In this document: in pieces, positions 50,111 through 59,034 of the stretch
Numbering within the stretch: the first letter of the stretch is position 1
Layout: the number at the start of each line of letters is the position of its first letter
Source: Allopusillimonas sp048270225
GTDB taxonomy: Bacteria; Pseudomonadota; Gammaproteobacteria; Burkholderiales; Burkholderiaceae_B
Direction: 5' to 3'
Assembly: GCA_048270225.1 (NCBI GenBank)
Contig: JBLWTG010000005.1
Span: forward strand, 62,001 to 126,000
DNA length: 64,000 nt
Position numbers and translations under genes: made by a program
The notes under the pieces: model-generated
Told to the model about the DNA's origin: nothing
Seen by the model: only the letters and a program-made list of their open reading frames with translations
The model's database searches: none

Positions 50111-51832
50111 ATGGAACTCAATGGCGCCGATATCGTCGTGCGTTGCCTTGCCGAAGAAGGCGTAGACCATGTCTTTGGCTATCCGGGCGGCGCTGTACTC
50201 TACATTTACGACGCAATCTACAAGCAAGACTCTTTCAAGCACATATTGGTGCGTCACGAGCAGGCTGCCGTGCACGCCGCCGATGCGTATTCCCGATCCT
50301 CAGACAAAATCGGCGTGGCCCTGGTTACCAGTGGCCCGGGCCTTACCAATGCCGTCACCGGCATCGCGACGGCCTACATGGATTCGATCCCCATGGTCAT
50401 CATCAGTGGCCAGGTTCCCACCCATGCCATTGGCGAGGATGCATTCCAGGAGTGCGACACCGTCGGCATTACCCGGCCCTGTGTCAAGCACAACTTTCTG
50501 GTCCGCGATGTCAAGGAACTGGCCGAAACCATGCGTCGCGCCTTTTACATCGCGCGCACAGGCCGACCCGGTCCCGTGTTGGTCGATATCCCCAAGGACA
50601 TCACGGTAGCCACCTGCAAATACACGGCCAGGCGCGGTGAGGTCCGTATGCGCTCCTACGCGCCCGTGGCCAAGGGGCATCAGGGGCAGATCAAGAAAGC
50701 GGTGCAGATGCTGGCATCGGCCGAGCGCCCCATGATTTATGCGGGCGGCGGCGTAGTGCTGTCCGATGCCTCGTCCGAGCTGCGCGAGCTTGTCGAACTG
50801 ACCGGCGCGCCCTGCACCACAACGCTGATGGGACTGGGCGGCTATCCCGGCGGCGAAGACAAGTTCGTCGGCATGCCGGGCATGCACGGCACCTATGAGG
50901 CCAACATGGCCATGCAGAACTGCGACGTTCTGATTGCCGTGGGCGCGCGTTTCGACGACCGGGTGATCGGCAACCCCAAGCATTTTTCGCAAACGCCGCG
51001 CAAGATCGTGCATATCGACATCGACCCTTCGTCGATCTCCAAGCGCGTGCGCGTCGATGTGCCCATCGTGGGCAACGTCAAGGACGTGCTTCAGGACATG
51101 AACACGCTCTACACGCAGGCGGTGGCCGACACGCCGGCCAACACCGCGCAGTTGGCCAAATGGTGGGAGCAGATCAACGAATGGCGTGGCCGCAAGTGCC
51201 TTGACTACGCCAATTCCGATTCCGTCGTCAAGCCCCAGTTCGTAGTCGAAAAGCTGTGGGAAGTCACCGGCGGCAATGCCTTTGTCACTTCAGACGTCGG
51301 GCAGCATCAGATGTGGGCCGCGCAGTATTATCGCTTCAACAAGCCGCGCCGCTGGATCAACTCCGGCGGCCTGGGCACCATGGGTGTGGGCCTGCCCTAT
51401 GCCATGGGTGTGCAGATGGCCAACCCCGACAGCGACATCGCCGTCATTACGGGCGAAGCCTCCATACAGATGAACATCCAGGAGCTGTCCACCTGCAGTC
51501 AGTACCGGTTGACGCCCAAGATACTGTGCCTGAACAACCGTTACCTGGGCATGGTGCGTCAATGGCAGCAGATCGACTACGGTTCGCGCTACTCGGAATC
51601 CTATGTGGATGCGCTGCCGGACTTCGTCAAACTGGTCGAGAGCTACGGCCATGTGGGCATGCGTATCGACAAGCCGGCCGACGTCGAGCCCGCCATCCGC
51701 GAAGCCTTCACCAAGCACAAGAACAGGCTGGTGTTTCTGGACTTCATCACCGACCAGACCGAAAACGTCTGGCCCATGGTCAAGGCTGGCAAAGGCCTGA
51801 CTGAAATGCTGCTCGGTTCCGAAGACCTGTAA
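50111..51832 (+). CDS. ilvB: Acetolactate synthase large (catalytic) subunit
   Basis: A 573-residue ThDP enzyme making acetolactate or acetohydroxybutyrate in isoleucine/valine/leucine synthesis. The ATG at 50111 gives MELNGADIVVRCLAEEGV with AAAGGAAAA upstream. The catalytic Glu is in VRHEQAAVHAADAY (about residue 50), SGPGLTNAVTG follows, and the ThDP/Mg2+ motif is TGEASIQMNIQEL through LCLNNRYLGM. In most homologues the motif reads GDGSF; here it is GEASIQ, as in the usual IlvB/IlvI group. It forms an operon with the regulatory subunit (10 bases downstream) and ilvC. Confidence 0.96.
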   Translation: MELNGADIVVRCLAEEGVDHVFGYPGGAVLYIYDAIYKQDSFKHILVRHEQAAVHAADAYSRSSDKIGVALVTSGPGLTNAVTGIATAYMDSIPMVIISGQVPTHAIGEDAFQECDTVGITRPCVKHNFLVRDVKELAETMRRAFYIARTGRPGPVLVDIPKDITVATCKYTARRGEVRMRSYAPVAKGHQGQIKKAVQMLASAERPMIYAGGGVVLSDASSELRELVELTGAPCTTTLMGLGGYPGGEDKFVGMPGMHGTYEANMAMQNCDVLIAVGARFDDRVIGNPKHFSQTPRKIVHIDIDPSSISKRVRVDVPIVGNVKDVLQDMNTLYTQAVADTPANTAQLAKWWEQINEWRGRKCLDYANSDSVVKPQFVVEKLWEVTGGNAFVTSDVGQHQMWAAQYYRFNKPRRWINSGGLGTMGVGLPYAMGVQMANPDSDIAVITGEASIQMNIQELSTCSQYRLTPKILCLNNRYLGMVRQWQQIDYGSRYSESYVDALPDFVKLVESYGHVGMRIDKPADVEPAIREAFTKHKNRLVFLDFITDQTENVWPMVKAGKGLTEMLLGSEDL

Positions 51833-51842
51833 GGAGAGCACA

Positions 51843-52334
51843 ATGAAACACGTGATTTCCATTCTTCTGGAAAACGAACCCGGCGCATTGTCGCGCGTTG
51901 TCGGCCTGTTTTCGGCTCGCGGCTACAACATCGAAACCCTTACTGTCGCACCCACCGAAGACGCCACGCTGTCGCGCATGACCATCGTGACGGTCGGTTC
52001 GGATGAAGTGGTCGAGCAGATCACCAAGCACCTGAACCGGCTTATCGACGTCGTCAAGGTGGTGGACCTGTCCGAAGGGCCGCACATCGAGCGCGAGCTC
52101 ATGCTGATCAAGGTGCGCGCCGTCGGCAAGGAGCGCGAAGAGATGAAGCGCATGGCGGATATTTTCCGCGGGCGCATCATCGATGTCACCGACAAGGCCT
52201 ACACCATAGAGCTCACGGGCGATCAGGGTAAAATCGAGGCCTTTATCGGGGCGCTGGACCGCAGCGCCATCCTGGAAACCGTGCGTACCGGTGTTTCCGG
52301 CGTGGGGCGCGGCGAACGCGTTCTGAAACTCTAG
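51843..52334 (+). CDS. ilvH: Acetolactate synthase small (regulatory) subunit
   Basis: A 163-residue protein beginning MKHVISILLENEPGALSRV. The N-terminal ACT domain binds valine for feedback inhibition (about 1-76, with FSARGYNIETLTVAPTED). The C-terminal ALS small-subunit domain ends RTGVSGVGRGERVLKL. It sits 10 bases after ilvB with AAGGAG upstream and is clearly part of the same operon. The symbol ilvN is also used. Confidence 0.96.
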   Translation: MKHVISILLENEPGALSRVVGLFSARGYNIETLTVAPTEDATLSRMTIVTVGSDEVVEQITKHLNRLIDVVKVVDLSEGPHIERELMLIKVRAVGKEREEMKRMADIFRGRIIDVTDKAYTIELTGDQGKIEAFIGALDRSAILETVRTGVSGVGRGERVLKL

Positions 52335-52433
52335 CAGGCAGGCCGGCTCGCCGGCACAAGGCGGGCGCCTGGCGCCCAGACGCAGTATTCAATCGAACAA
52401 GCTACAAAATTCTCAAGCATTGGAGCAAGCTAA

Positions 52434-53450
52434 ATGAAAGTGTTTTACGACAAAGATTGTGACCTCTCCCTGATCAAGGGCAAAACCGTTGCCATTATCG
52501 GCTACGGCTCGCAAGGCCACGCCCACGCGCTGAACCTGCACGAATCCGGCGTGAATGTCGTGGTCGGCCTGCGCAAGGGCGGCGCCTCCTGGAGCAAGGC
52601 CGAGAACGCCGGCCTGGCAGTCAAGGAAGTCGCCGACGCGGTCAAGGGCGCCGATCTGGTCATGATTCTGCTGCCTGACGAAAACATTGCCGAGGTCTAT
52701 CGCAACCAGGTTGCCGGCAACATCAAGGCAGGCGCTGCACTGGCCTTTGCTCACGGTTTCAACGTTCATTACGGCCAGGTGCAGCCGCGCGCTGACATCG
52801 ACGTCATCATGGTTGCGCCCAAGGCGCCGGGCCACACGGTGCGCGGCACCTACAGCCAGGGCGGCGGCGTACCTTCGCTGGTTGCCGTGCATCAGGACAA
52901 GTCCGGCGCTGCGCGCGATATCGCCTTGTCCTATGCCTGCGCCATCGGCAGCGGCCGCGCCGGCATCATCGAGACCAACTTCCGCGAAGAAACCGAAACC
53001 GACCTGTTCGGCGAGCAGGCAGTGCTGTGCGGCGGTACGGTCGAGCTGATCAAGGCTGGCTTCGAAACCCTGGTCGAAGCGGGCTATGCGCCAGAAATGG
53101 CTTATTTCGAGTGCCTGCACGAGCTCAAGCTCATCGTCGACCTGATCTACGAAGGCGGCATCGCCAACATGAACTACTCGATTTCCAATAACGCCGAATA
53201 TGGCGAATACGAAACCGGGCCCAAGATCGTCACCGACGAAACCCGCGCAGCCATGCGCCAGTGCCTCACCGACATCCAGACCGGCGCCTATGCCAAGAAC
53301 TTCATCCTGGAAAATGCCGCAGGCGCACCAACGCTGATTTCCCGTCGCCGCATCAACGCGGAGTCGCAGATCGAGCAGGTGGGCGGCAAGCTGCGCGCCA
53401 TGATGCCCTGGATCGCGGCCAACAAGCTGGTCGATCAAAGCAAGAACTGA
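52434..53450 (+). CDS. ilvC: Ketol-acid reductoisomerase (class I)
   Basis: A 338-residue NADPH enzyme for the second common step of branched-chain amino acid synthesis. The dinucleotide-binding motif is VAIIGYGSQGHAHALNL (22-38). The C-terminal knotted domain carries the Mg2+ ligands in AALCG-like and ETNFREETETDLFGEQ segments. Length fits class I. It follows ilvH after 99 bases that contain no terminator. Two hairpins lie beyond the stop. Confidence 0.97.
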   Translation: MKVFYDKDCDLSLIKGKTVAIIGYGSQGHAHALNLHESGVNVVVGLRKGGASWSKAENAGLAVKEVADAVKGADLVMILLPDENIAEVYRNQVAGNIKAGAALAFAHGFNVHYGQVQPRADIDVIMVAPKAPGHTVRGTYSQGGGVPSLVAVHQDKSGAARDIALSYACAIGSGRAGIIETNFREETETDLFGEQAVLCGGTVELIKAGFETLVEAGYAPEMAYFECLHELKLIVDLIYEGGIANMNYSISNNAEYGEYETGPKIVTDETRAAMRQCLTDIQTGAYAKNFILENAAGAPTLISRRRINAESQIEQVGGKLRAMMPWIAANKLVDQSKN

Positions 53451-53460
53451 TCCATCACAG

Positions 53461-53561
53461 GCCGGCTCGAACAAGCCGGCGCCACGCCCTTGCCGTGAAG
53501 GACGTGGCCTTGCACAAGCGGCAGACAGTGCGCACACCTCGCAAGAGCTTGTGCGCACTGT
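53461..53561 (+). terminator. Two hairpins after ilvC, one long and GNRA-capped
   Basis: First hairpin: GCCGGCT (53461-53467) with AGCCGGC (53474-53480). Second: perfect 12-bp arms at 53525-53536 and 53550-53561, then an inner CTC/GAG stem closed by a GCAA tetraloop (53541-53544). Neither has a T-tract. They may end or stabilise the ilvBHC message; the second is unusually strong. Confidence 0.5.
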
Positions 53562-53641
53562 TGCGTCTGGACAGTGCAACAGCGCTGTCCGGATAATTTC
53601 AGCCTGAGTTCGCCCTTATATTAATTTTAATCGTTTAAAGA

Positions 53642-53674
53642 TTGATAATCTAAATAATAATAGATATCATTATC
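53642..53674 (+). promoter_or_regulatory. Promoter with overlapping Fur box for the heme operon
   Basis: TTGATA (53642-53647), a 17-base spacer and TATCAT (53665-53670) form a good sigma-70 promoter. The 19 bases 53656-53674 match the Fur consensus GATAATGATAATCATTATC at 14 positions, including the whole right half ATCATTATC, and cover the -10. The surrounding 100 bases are very AT-rich. Iron-dependent repression of the heme genes is the clear prediction. Confidence 0.75.
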
Positions 53675-53715
53675 GATTAACTGTTTATATCTTGGTTTTC
53701 AGGTTGATATTCATA

Positions 53716-56085
53716 ATGGCTAAAAATATTCAGGCGTGGTGGGGCGGCGTATTTCTTGCGCTGGTGGCAGCATCGGCGGCGGCTCAGCAACAATCCGGTT
53801 CGATACGCGGCCAAGGCGCGGCGCGGTCCGCCGTCGACAGCGGCATTCAGGCATTGTCGCCGGTGCGGGTCCAGGGGCAGTTGGAATACCAGTTGCCCGA
53901 AGGCGCATCGGTCACCTACCGGGAAACCCTGGTGGAGCGCTCCATCGAAAGCTGGGACGACTTCGGCAAGCGGGCGGAGCCGGGCGTGAATTTCAACCGC
54001 CAGAACAACAGCATCAATATCCGGGGCATGGATCAGGACCGCGTCGTGACGCGGGTTGACGGCGTGCGGATTCCCTGGCTGAACGACGGCGCACGCGGCG
54101 TCAAGGGCGGGCTGAACACAATCGATTTCAACAGCCTGTCCAGCATAGACCTCGTGCGCGGAACCGGCGCCACGCAGTCGGGCTCGCTGGTCGGCTATCT
54201 CGACGTGCTGACGCTCTCGCCCCAGGATCTGCTGGGCGCGGACAAGCATTTCGGCGCGCTGCTCAAAAGCGGCTACGACAGCGCCGACGACAGCTGGGGG
54301 GTCGATGCAGCCCTGGCGGGCCGGCTGGGGGAGAGCGGCACCAGCTGGCTATTGCAACTTGGCCAGCGCAAGGGGCATGAGCTCGACAACCAGGGCGACA
54401 CCGGCGGCTATGGCCCCGCGCGCAACAAAAACAATCCCCAGTCCTATACCGCGCGCAATGTCATGCTCAAGCTGCAGCATGCCTTCAACCAGGAGCACCG
54501 CATAGGCCTGAGCGGCGAGCGATTCCGCCGCGACACCGATATCGACAACCGGCTGGAGCAGGGCAATGCCACCTACGATATCGGCAACAATCAAAGCAGC
54601 GACTCGCTGACCCGCGAGCGCGTGCTGCTCAGCTACGATTTCCAGTCTGCGCAGCAGCAGGCCGCCGTGGATACCGGCGCCGTCAGGCTGTACTGGCAGC
54701 GCAGCAAACTCATGGGCGGCCAGTCGGCACTGCGCAACATGGACGGGCGCGGCAATATTTCGTTTGGCCCCACTTTTCCGGTTGGCGCCATTTACGGCCT
54801 GGGCTATCCCTATGGTCCATACGGCCGCGACAATACCGTACAGGAATCGGGCTATGGTTTGTCCACCGACTGGAGCGGCTACCTGAACACCGGCGCGCTG
54901 GCGCACCATTGGGCAGCCGGAGGTGAATGGTATGGCACGCGTACCCGGCAGCATTCCAGCGGCTACGACAACTGCCCGGCGGGCCTGCCGCCCTGGCCCG
55001 AATCCTTGCAGAACGCCCTGGGTCCGCGCAATTGCGATCTGCTGCACACCAACCAGTCCGACATGCCCGAAGCCAAGGGCAACACCTGGGCCCTATGGGC
55101 GCAGGACGAACTGTCCTGGGCTGATGGCCGATACGCGCTCACGCCTGCCCTGCGCTTTGACAGCTACCGCTATACCCCCGAAACCGGAGGCAGCTATGCG
55201 GAGAACCCCAACGCATCCATCACCTCGCGCTCGTCGGCCAGCGGCCAGCGCGTATCGCCATCCCTGCTTGCCACGTTCAGGCCCCGCCACGATCTGTCTC
55301 TTTACGCCAGATATGGGTACGGGTATCGCGCACCCAACGCAACCGAGCTTTACATGAATTACGGTGCGCCAGGCACATATCTACGCGTAGGCAATCCCGA
55401 TCTCGAGGCCGAGGTCAGCCGTGGCTGGGAGTTGGGCGCGGACATCGGCACTGCCGATCTGGGCGGCCGCGTCAGTGTCTTCGATAACCGCTATCGCCAT
55501 TTCATCGATGAAGACGTCGCGATTACGCCTGACTCTCCGCAATGGAATCCGGCATGGAATGCGCTGTATCCCATGGGGGTGACAGGCTACGTGAACCGCG
55601 ACAGCGTGCGCATCTACGGCGCCGAAGCCAGCATGCACTGGAACATCGACAAAAACTGGTACACATGGGGTTCGCTGGCCTGGGCGCATGGCCGCGACCA
55701 GGATACCGGGCGCCATCTCAATTCCGTCGCGCCGCTCAAGGCGCTGCTGGCCCTGGGCTACCGCGAAGACATGTGGGGCGCCGAAGCCATCGTCACGCTG
55801 GCCAAGCGCCGCACGCAGGTTGAGTACCCGGCCCCCGAGACCGCGCCAGGCGCGTCAGGCCCGGATTTCGAAGCGCCCGGCTACGGGCTGCTGGATCTGA
55901 GCGCCTGGTGGAAGCCTCAGGCAGTCAAAGGGCTGCGCGTGCAGGCAGGCGTTTATAACGTGTTCGACAAAACCTACTGGAATGCGCTGAACGTGCCCCG
56001 GCCGGGCGGGCGTGGGCAGGCGCCGATCGACAGCTATACCGAACCAGGGCGCAGCCTGCGGGTGAGCCTGACCTATCAGTATTGA
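53716..56085 (+). CDS. TonB-dependent heme/hemoprotein outer-membrane receptor (BhuR/HemR-like)
   Basis: About 789 residues from the ATG at 53716 with AGGTTG upstream; an in-frame ATG at 53692 is possible. A signal peptide ends near ASAAAQ. The plug domain has NSINIRGMDQDRVVTRVDGVR, and a 22-strand barrel ends LRVSLTYQY with terminal aromatic Tyr. The heme-receptor boxes are present as YGYRAPNATELYM and NPDLEAE. The His usually found between these boxes is absent here, so the heme ligand may differ. It heads the bhu/hmu-type operon under a Fur box. No ECF sigma/anti-sigma pair (hurIR) is nearby. Confidence 0.9.
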   Translation: MAKNIQAWWGGVFLALVAASAAAQQQSGSIRGQGAARSAVDSGIQALSPVRVQGQLEYQLPEGASVTYRETLVERSIESWDDFGKRAEPGVNFNRQNNSINIRGMDQDRVVTRVDGVRIPWLNDGARGVKGGLNTIDFNSLSSIDLVRGTGATQSGSLVGYLDVLTLSPQDLLGADKHFGALLKSGYDSADDSWGVDAALAGRLGESGTSWLLQLGQRKGHELDNQGDTGGYGPARNKNNPQSYTARNVMLKLQHAFNQEHRIGLSGERFRRDTDIDNRLEQGNATYDIGNNQSSDSLTRERVLLSYDFQSAQQQAAVDTGAVRLYWQRSKLMGGQSALRNMDGRGNISFGPTFPVGAIYGLGYPYGPYGRDNTVQESGYGLSTDWSGYLNTGALAHHWAAGGEWYGTRTRQHSSGYDNCPAGLPPWPESLQNALGPRNCDLLHTNQSDMPEAKGNTWALWAQDELSWADGRYALTPALRFDSYRYTPETGGSYAENPNASITSRSSASGQRVSPSLLATFRPRHDLSLYARYGYGYRAPNATELYMNYGAPGTYLRVGNPDLEAEVSRGWELGADIGTADLGGRVSVFDNRYRHFIDEDVAITPDSPQWNPAWNALYPMGVTGYVNRDSVRIYGAEASMHWNIDKNWYTWGSLAWAHGRDQDTGRHLNSVAPLKALLALGYREDMWGAEAIVTLAKRRTQVEYPAPETAPGASGPDFEAPGYGLLDLSAWWKPQAVKGLRVQAGVYNVFDKTYWNALNVPRPGGRGQAPIDSYTEPGRSLRVSLTYQY

Positions 56086-56111
56086 ACTAATCGAGAATAG
56101 CTCTTATTATC
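56082..56111 (+). promoter_or_regulatory. Possible second Fur-controlled promoter before hmuS
   Basis: TTGAAC (56082-56087), a 17-base spacer and TATTAT (56105-56110) overlap a Fur-like inverted repeat at 56093-56111 (12 of 19 consensus positions; half-sites GAGAATA and TATTATC). It lies in an AT-rich 70-base gap between receptor and hmuS, so the inner genes may also be expressed independently. Confidence 0.4.
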
Positions 56112-56154
56112 GATCCCTTGATATAGCACTATAGAATATGCAGAAGGAGTCATC

Positions 56155-57198
56155 ATGACCAACACCATCGAGCAGCATGCCCAGCCTTTGCGAGCGCGCT
56201 ACGCGCAGCTCAAGGCCGCTGATCCCAAAGCGCGCATCCGCACCCTGGCCGAACAAATGCAGGTTTCGGAAGTCGAACTGGTCGCTGCGCAATGCGGCGA
56301 ACTCACGGCCACGCAGTTGGGGTCGCCGCCGCAGGATATCTTCAAGCAGCTCGGCAGCCTGGGGCGTGTCATGGCGCTTACCCGCAACGACTGGTGCGTA
56401 CACGAACGCCACGGCAAGTACGAAGACATCCGCGCCGGCAAAACCATGGGCATCGTGCTGGGGCCCGATATCGACCTGCGTGTATTCTTCGGGCCATGGG
56501 CCAGCGCGTGGGCCGTCGAGGACGGCGGCCGGCGCAGCCTCCAGTTCTTCGACCGCAGCGGCATCGCCATACACAAGGTATACGTCACAGACGAAACCGA
56601 TGCCGCCGCTTATGATGCCCTGGTCCGGGAGCACGCCAGCCAGGACCCTCAATGGCCTGTGCTGGAGCCCGTCGCGGCCAAGCCTGCAGCCGAGGGCGAG
56701 GCAACGCCCAGCCTGCGCACAGACTGGCTGGCCATGCAGGATACCCACGAATTCCACAACCTGCTGCAGCGTCACAATGTATCCCGCCTGACTGCCCTGC
56801 GCGGCGTGGGGGGCGATCTGGCCCAGGAGGTTTCCAACGATCTGGCCGAGCGCATGCTGCAGGATGTCGCCGAGCGCGATATCTCCTTCATGTGTTTTGT
56901 GGGCAACCACGGCATGATCCAGATCCATTCCGGCCCCATCAAGAAAGTCATGCGCACGGGGCCCTGGTTCAATGTACTCGAGCCGCATTTCAACCTGCAT
57001 CTGAACACGACGGCCATCTCCTCCACCTGGGTTGTCAACAAGCCCACATCCGACGGCTGGGTCACTTCTATGGAATGCTATGCCTCGAACGGCGAACTCA
57101 TCGCCCAGTTCTTCGGTGCGCGCAAGCCTGGCGTACCCGAACTCTCCAGCTGGCGCGAGCTGCTTTGCGGCTATTGCCACGAACCGCTGGCAGCCTGA
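56155..57198 (+). CDS. hmuS: Cytoplasmic heme-handling / heme-degrading factor (HmuS/BhuS)
   Basis: A 347-residue protein with the tandem HemS/ChuX repeat: an N-terminal repeat around RYAQLKAADPKARIRTLAEQ and a second around LRTDWLAMQDTHEFHNLLQ. It ends WRELLCGYCHEP. The family binds incoming heme in the cytoplasm and either delivers or degrades it. GAAGGAG precedes the ATG. hmuT follows 2 bases after the stop. In Bordetella the equivalent gene is bhuS. Confidence 0.93.
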   Translation: MTNTIEQHAQPLRARYAQLKAADPKARIRTLAEQMQVSEVELVAAQCGELTATQLGSPPQDIFKQLGSLGRVMALTRNDWCVHERHGKYEDIRAGKTMGIVLGPDIDLRVFFGPWASAWAVEDGGRRSLQFFDRSGIAIHKVYVTDETDAAAYDALVREHASQDPQWPVLEPVAAKPAAEGEATPSLRTDWLAMQDTHEFHNLLQRHNVSRLTALRGVGGDLAQEVSNDLAERMLQDVAERDISFMCFVGNHGMIQIHSGPIKKVMRTGPWFNVLEPHFNLHLNTTAISSTWVVNKPTSDGWVTSMECYASNGELIAQFFGARKPGVPELSSWRELLCGYCHEPLAA

Positions 57199-57200
57199 AC

Positions 57201-58016
57201 ATGCGCAGATTGCTGGCAGCATTCAGTCTGGTCGTGATCTCGGGGGCGGCATGGGCCGCGCCCGAGCGAGTGGTATCGCTGGGCGGCAGTGTCACCGAAA
57301 TCGTCTATGCGCTGGGGCAGGGCGACCGTCTCGTCGCCGACGATGAGTCCAGTCTCTACCCTGAAAGCGCACAAAAGCTTCCCCGTGTCGGCTACTACCG
57401 CACGGTGCCGCTTGAGGGCGTGGTGTCCATGAAGCCCGATCTTGTCCTGGCCTCCGAGCATGCCGGTCCGCCCAAAACCATCGAACGCCTGGCCCAATTG
57501 GGCATTGCGGTCAAAACCGTCTCCGACGGCCCCTCGCTGGATTCATTATTTCAGCGCATCGATCAGATTGCCGCCATTCTCGATGTCCCCCAGCAGGGCA
57601 AGGTTCTGTCAGCCGGCATCCGCGGCGAGATCGCCAAGGCCCAGGCGCGCCAGACGCATCCCCTGCGCGCCGTGGTGCTGGTCAATCGCACCGGCTCCTT
57701 CATGGGGGCAGGCGGCCACACTGCCGCTGACGCCGTGCTGCATCTGGCAGGGCTGGACAACGCGCTGGCGGGGCAGAATGGCTACACGCCCGTCTCCACC
57801 GAAGGCCTGGCCACCCTGCAGCCCGACCTTATCGTCATCACCACGACTTCGCTGCAGGCCAGCGGCGGGCTGGAGGCCTTCAAGGCCCGCTCCGGCGTGG
57901 CCAGCACGCCCGCCGCACGCAATGGGCGCATTGCCGTGCTCGACGACCTGCTGATCCTGGGCATAGGCCCGCGGGTTGCGCAGGCCCTTACCCAGCTCAA
58001 GGACGCAGCCCTTTAG
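57201..58016 (+). CDS. hmuT: Periplasmic heme-binding protein (HmuT/BhuT)
   Basis: A 271-residue protein with a Sec signal peptide (cleavage after AAWA, about residue 19) and a cluster A-II periplasmic-binding fold. It starts PERVVSLGGSVTEIVYALG, and the axial heme Tyr is expected in VGYYRTV (Tyr65). The start at 57201 follows the hmuS stop by two bases. It hands heme to the HmuUV permease. Confidence 0.93.
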   Translation: MRRLLAAFSLVVISGAAWAAPERVVSLGGSVTEIVYALGQGDRLVADDESSLYPESAQKLPRVGYYRTVPLEGVVSMKPDLVLASEHAGPPKTIERLAQLGIAVKTVSDGPSLDSLFQRIDQIAAILDVPQQGKVLSAGIRGEIAKAQARQTHPLRAVVLVNRTGSFMGAGGHTAADAVLHLAGLDNALAGQNGYTPVSTEGLATLQPDLIVITTTSLQASGGLEAFKARSGVASTPAARNGRIAVLDDLLILGIGPRVAQALTQLKDAAL

Positions 58017-58026
58017 CGGGCGATTT

Positions 58027-59034
58027 ATGTTCGCTGCTTCGCACAAGCTGTCACCCCGTCCCGTACTGCTGGCATTGGCCTGCTGTCTGGTGCTGGCCAT
58101 GCTGGCAGCCAGCGCCAGCGGCGCTGTCCACATTTCCTGGTTCGATTTTCCCAGGCTGCTATGGGGATCCCTGCTGCCTGGCGACCTGCTCCTGCACAAT
58201 GTGCTGCTCGATATCCGCCTTCCGAGGGTGCTTTTCAGCGCGATCACCGGCGCTGCGCTGGCGCTTACCGGCGCCGCCATCCAGGCCCTGTTCCGCAACC
58301 CCCTGGCCGAGCCCGGTCTGGTCGGCATCTCTTCGGGCGCCGCGTTGGGCGCGGTGTCGGCCATCGTGGTGGCGTCGGGCGGATTTCTGCTGATTGCAGG
58401 CGCCGCATTTGCGGGCAGCCTGCTGGCCACGTTTTTCGCCTACGCGATAGGGCGGCGCCATACCGGCGTGGCCGGCATACTGCTTGCCGGCATCGCCATC
58501 AATACAGTCTGCGCCAGCGGTATAGGCATATTCACCTATATGGCCAGCGATGCCCAATTGCGCGACCTCACGTTCTGGAGCCTGGGCAGCCTGGCCGGCG
58601 CAGACTGGCGCACGCTGGCCTGGACTGCGCCCTGGACGCTGCTGCTGCTGGTCTATCTGTGCGGGCAATGGCGCGTCCTCAATGCCTTGCTGCTTGGCGA
58701 ACGCGAGGCCGCACACCTGGGTTTCGAGCTCAAGTCCGTGCGGCGCCGGCTGATTGTCGTGGTCGCGCTCATCATCGGGCCGCTGGTCGCCGTGACCGGC
58801 GGCATCGGTTTCATCGGTCTGGTGGTGCCGCATCTCATGCGCATGCTGCTGGGGGCGCATCATCGCTATCTGCTGCCTGCCTCCGTGCTGGGCGGTGCGC
58901 TGCTGCTGACGCTGGCCGACTGGCTGGCGCGCCTGCTGGTCAGCCCCGCAGAGTTGCCCATCGGCCTGGTCACCAGCCTGGTGGGCGGTCCCTTCTTTTT
59001 CTGGCTGCTTATGCGTGGCCGCGCGGCGGTATAA
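58027..59034 (+). CDS. hmuU: Heme ABC transporter permease (HmuU/BhuU)
   Basis: A 335-residue FecCD-family permease from the ATG at 58027, with about nine to ten membrane segments. The landmarks are DIRLPRVLFSAITGAALALTGAA, FRNPLAEPGLVGISSGAALGA and, near the end, GGIGFIGLVVPHLMRMLLGAHHR. It starts 10 bases after hmuT and abuts hmuV, consistent with one operon. Confidence 0.93.
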   Translation: MFAASHKLSPRPVLLALACCLVLAMLAASASGAVHISWFDFPRLLWGSLLPGDLLLHNVLLDIRLPRVLFSAITGAALALTGAAIQALFRNPLAEPGLVGISSGAALGAVSAIVVASGGFLLIAGAAFAGSLLATFFAYAIGRRHTGVAGILLAGIAINTVCASGIGIFTYMASDAQLRDLTFWSLGSLAGADWRTLAWTAPWTLLLLVYLCGQWRVLNALLLGEREAAHLGFELKSVRRRLIVVVALIIGPLVAVTGGIGFIGLVVPHLMRMLLGAHHRYLLPASVLGGALLLTLADWLARLLVSPAELPIGLVTSLVGGPFFFWLLMRGRAAV

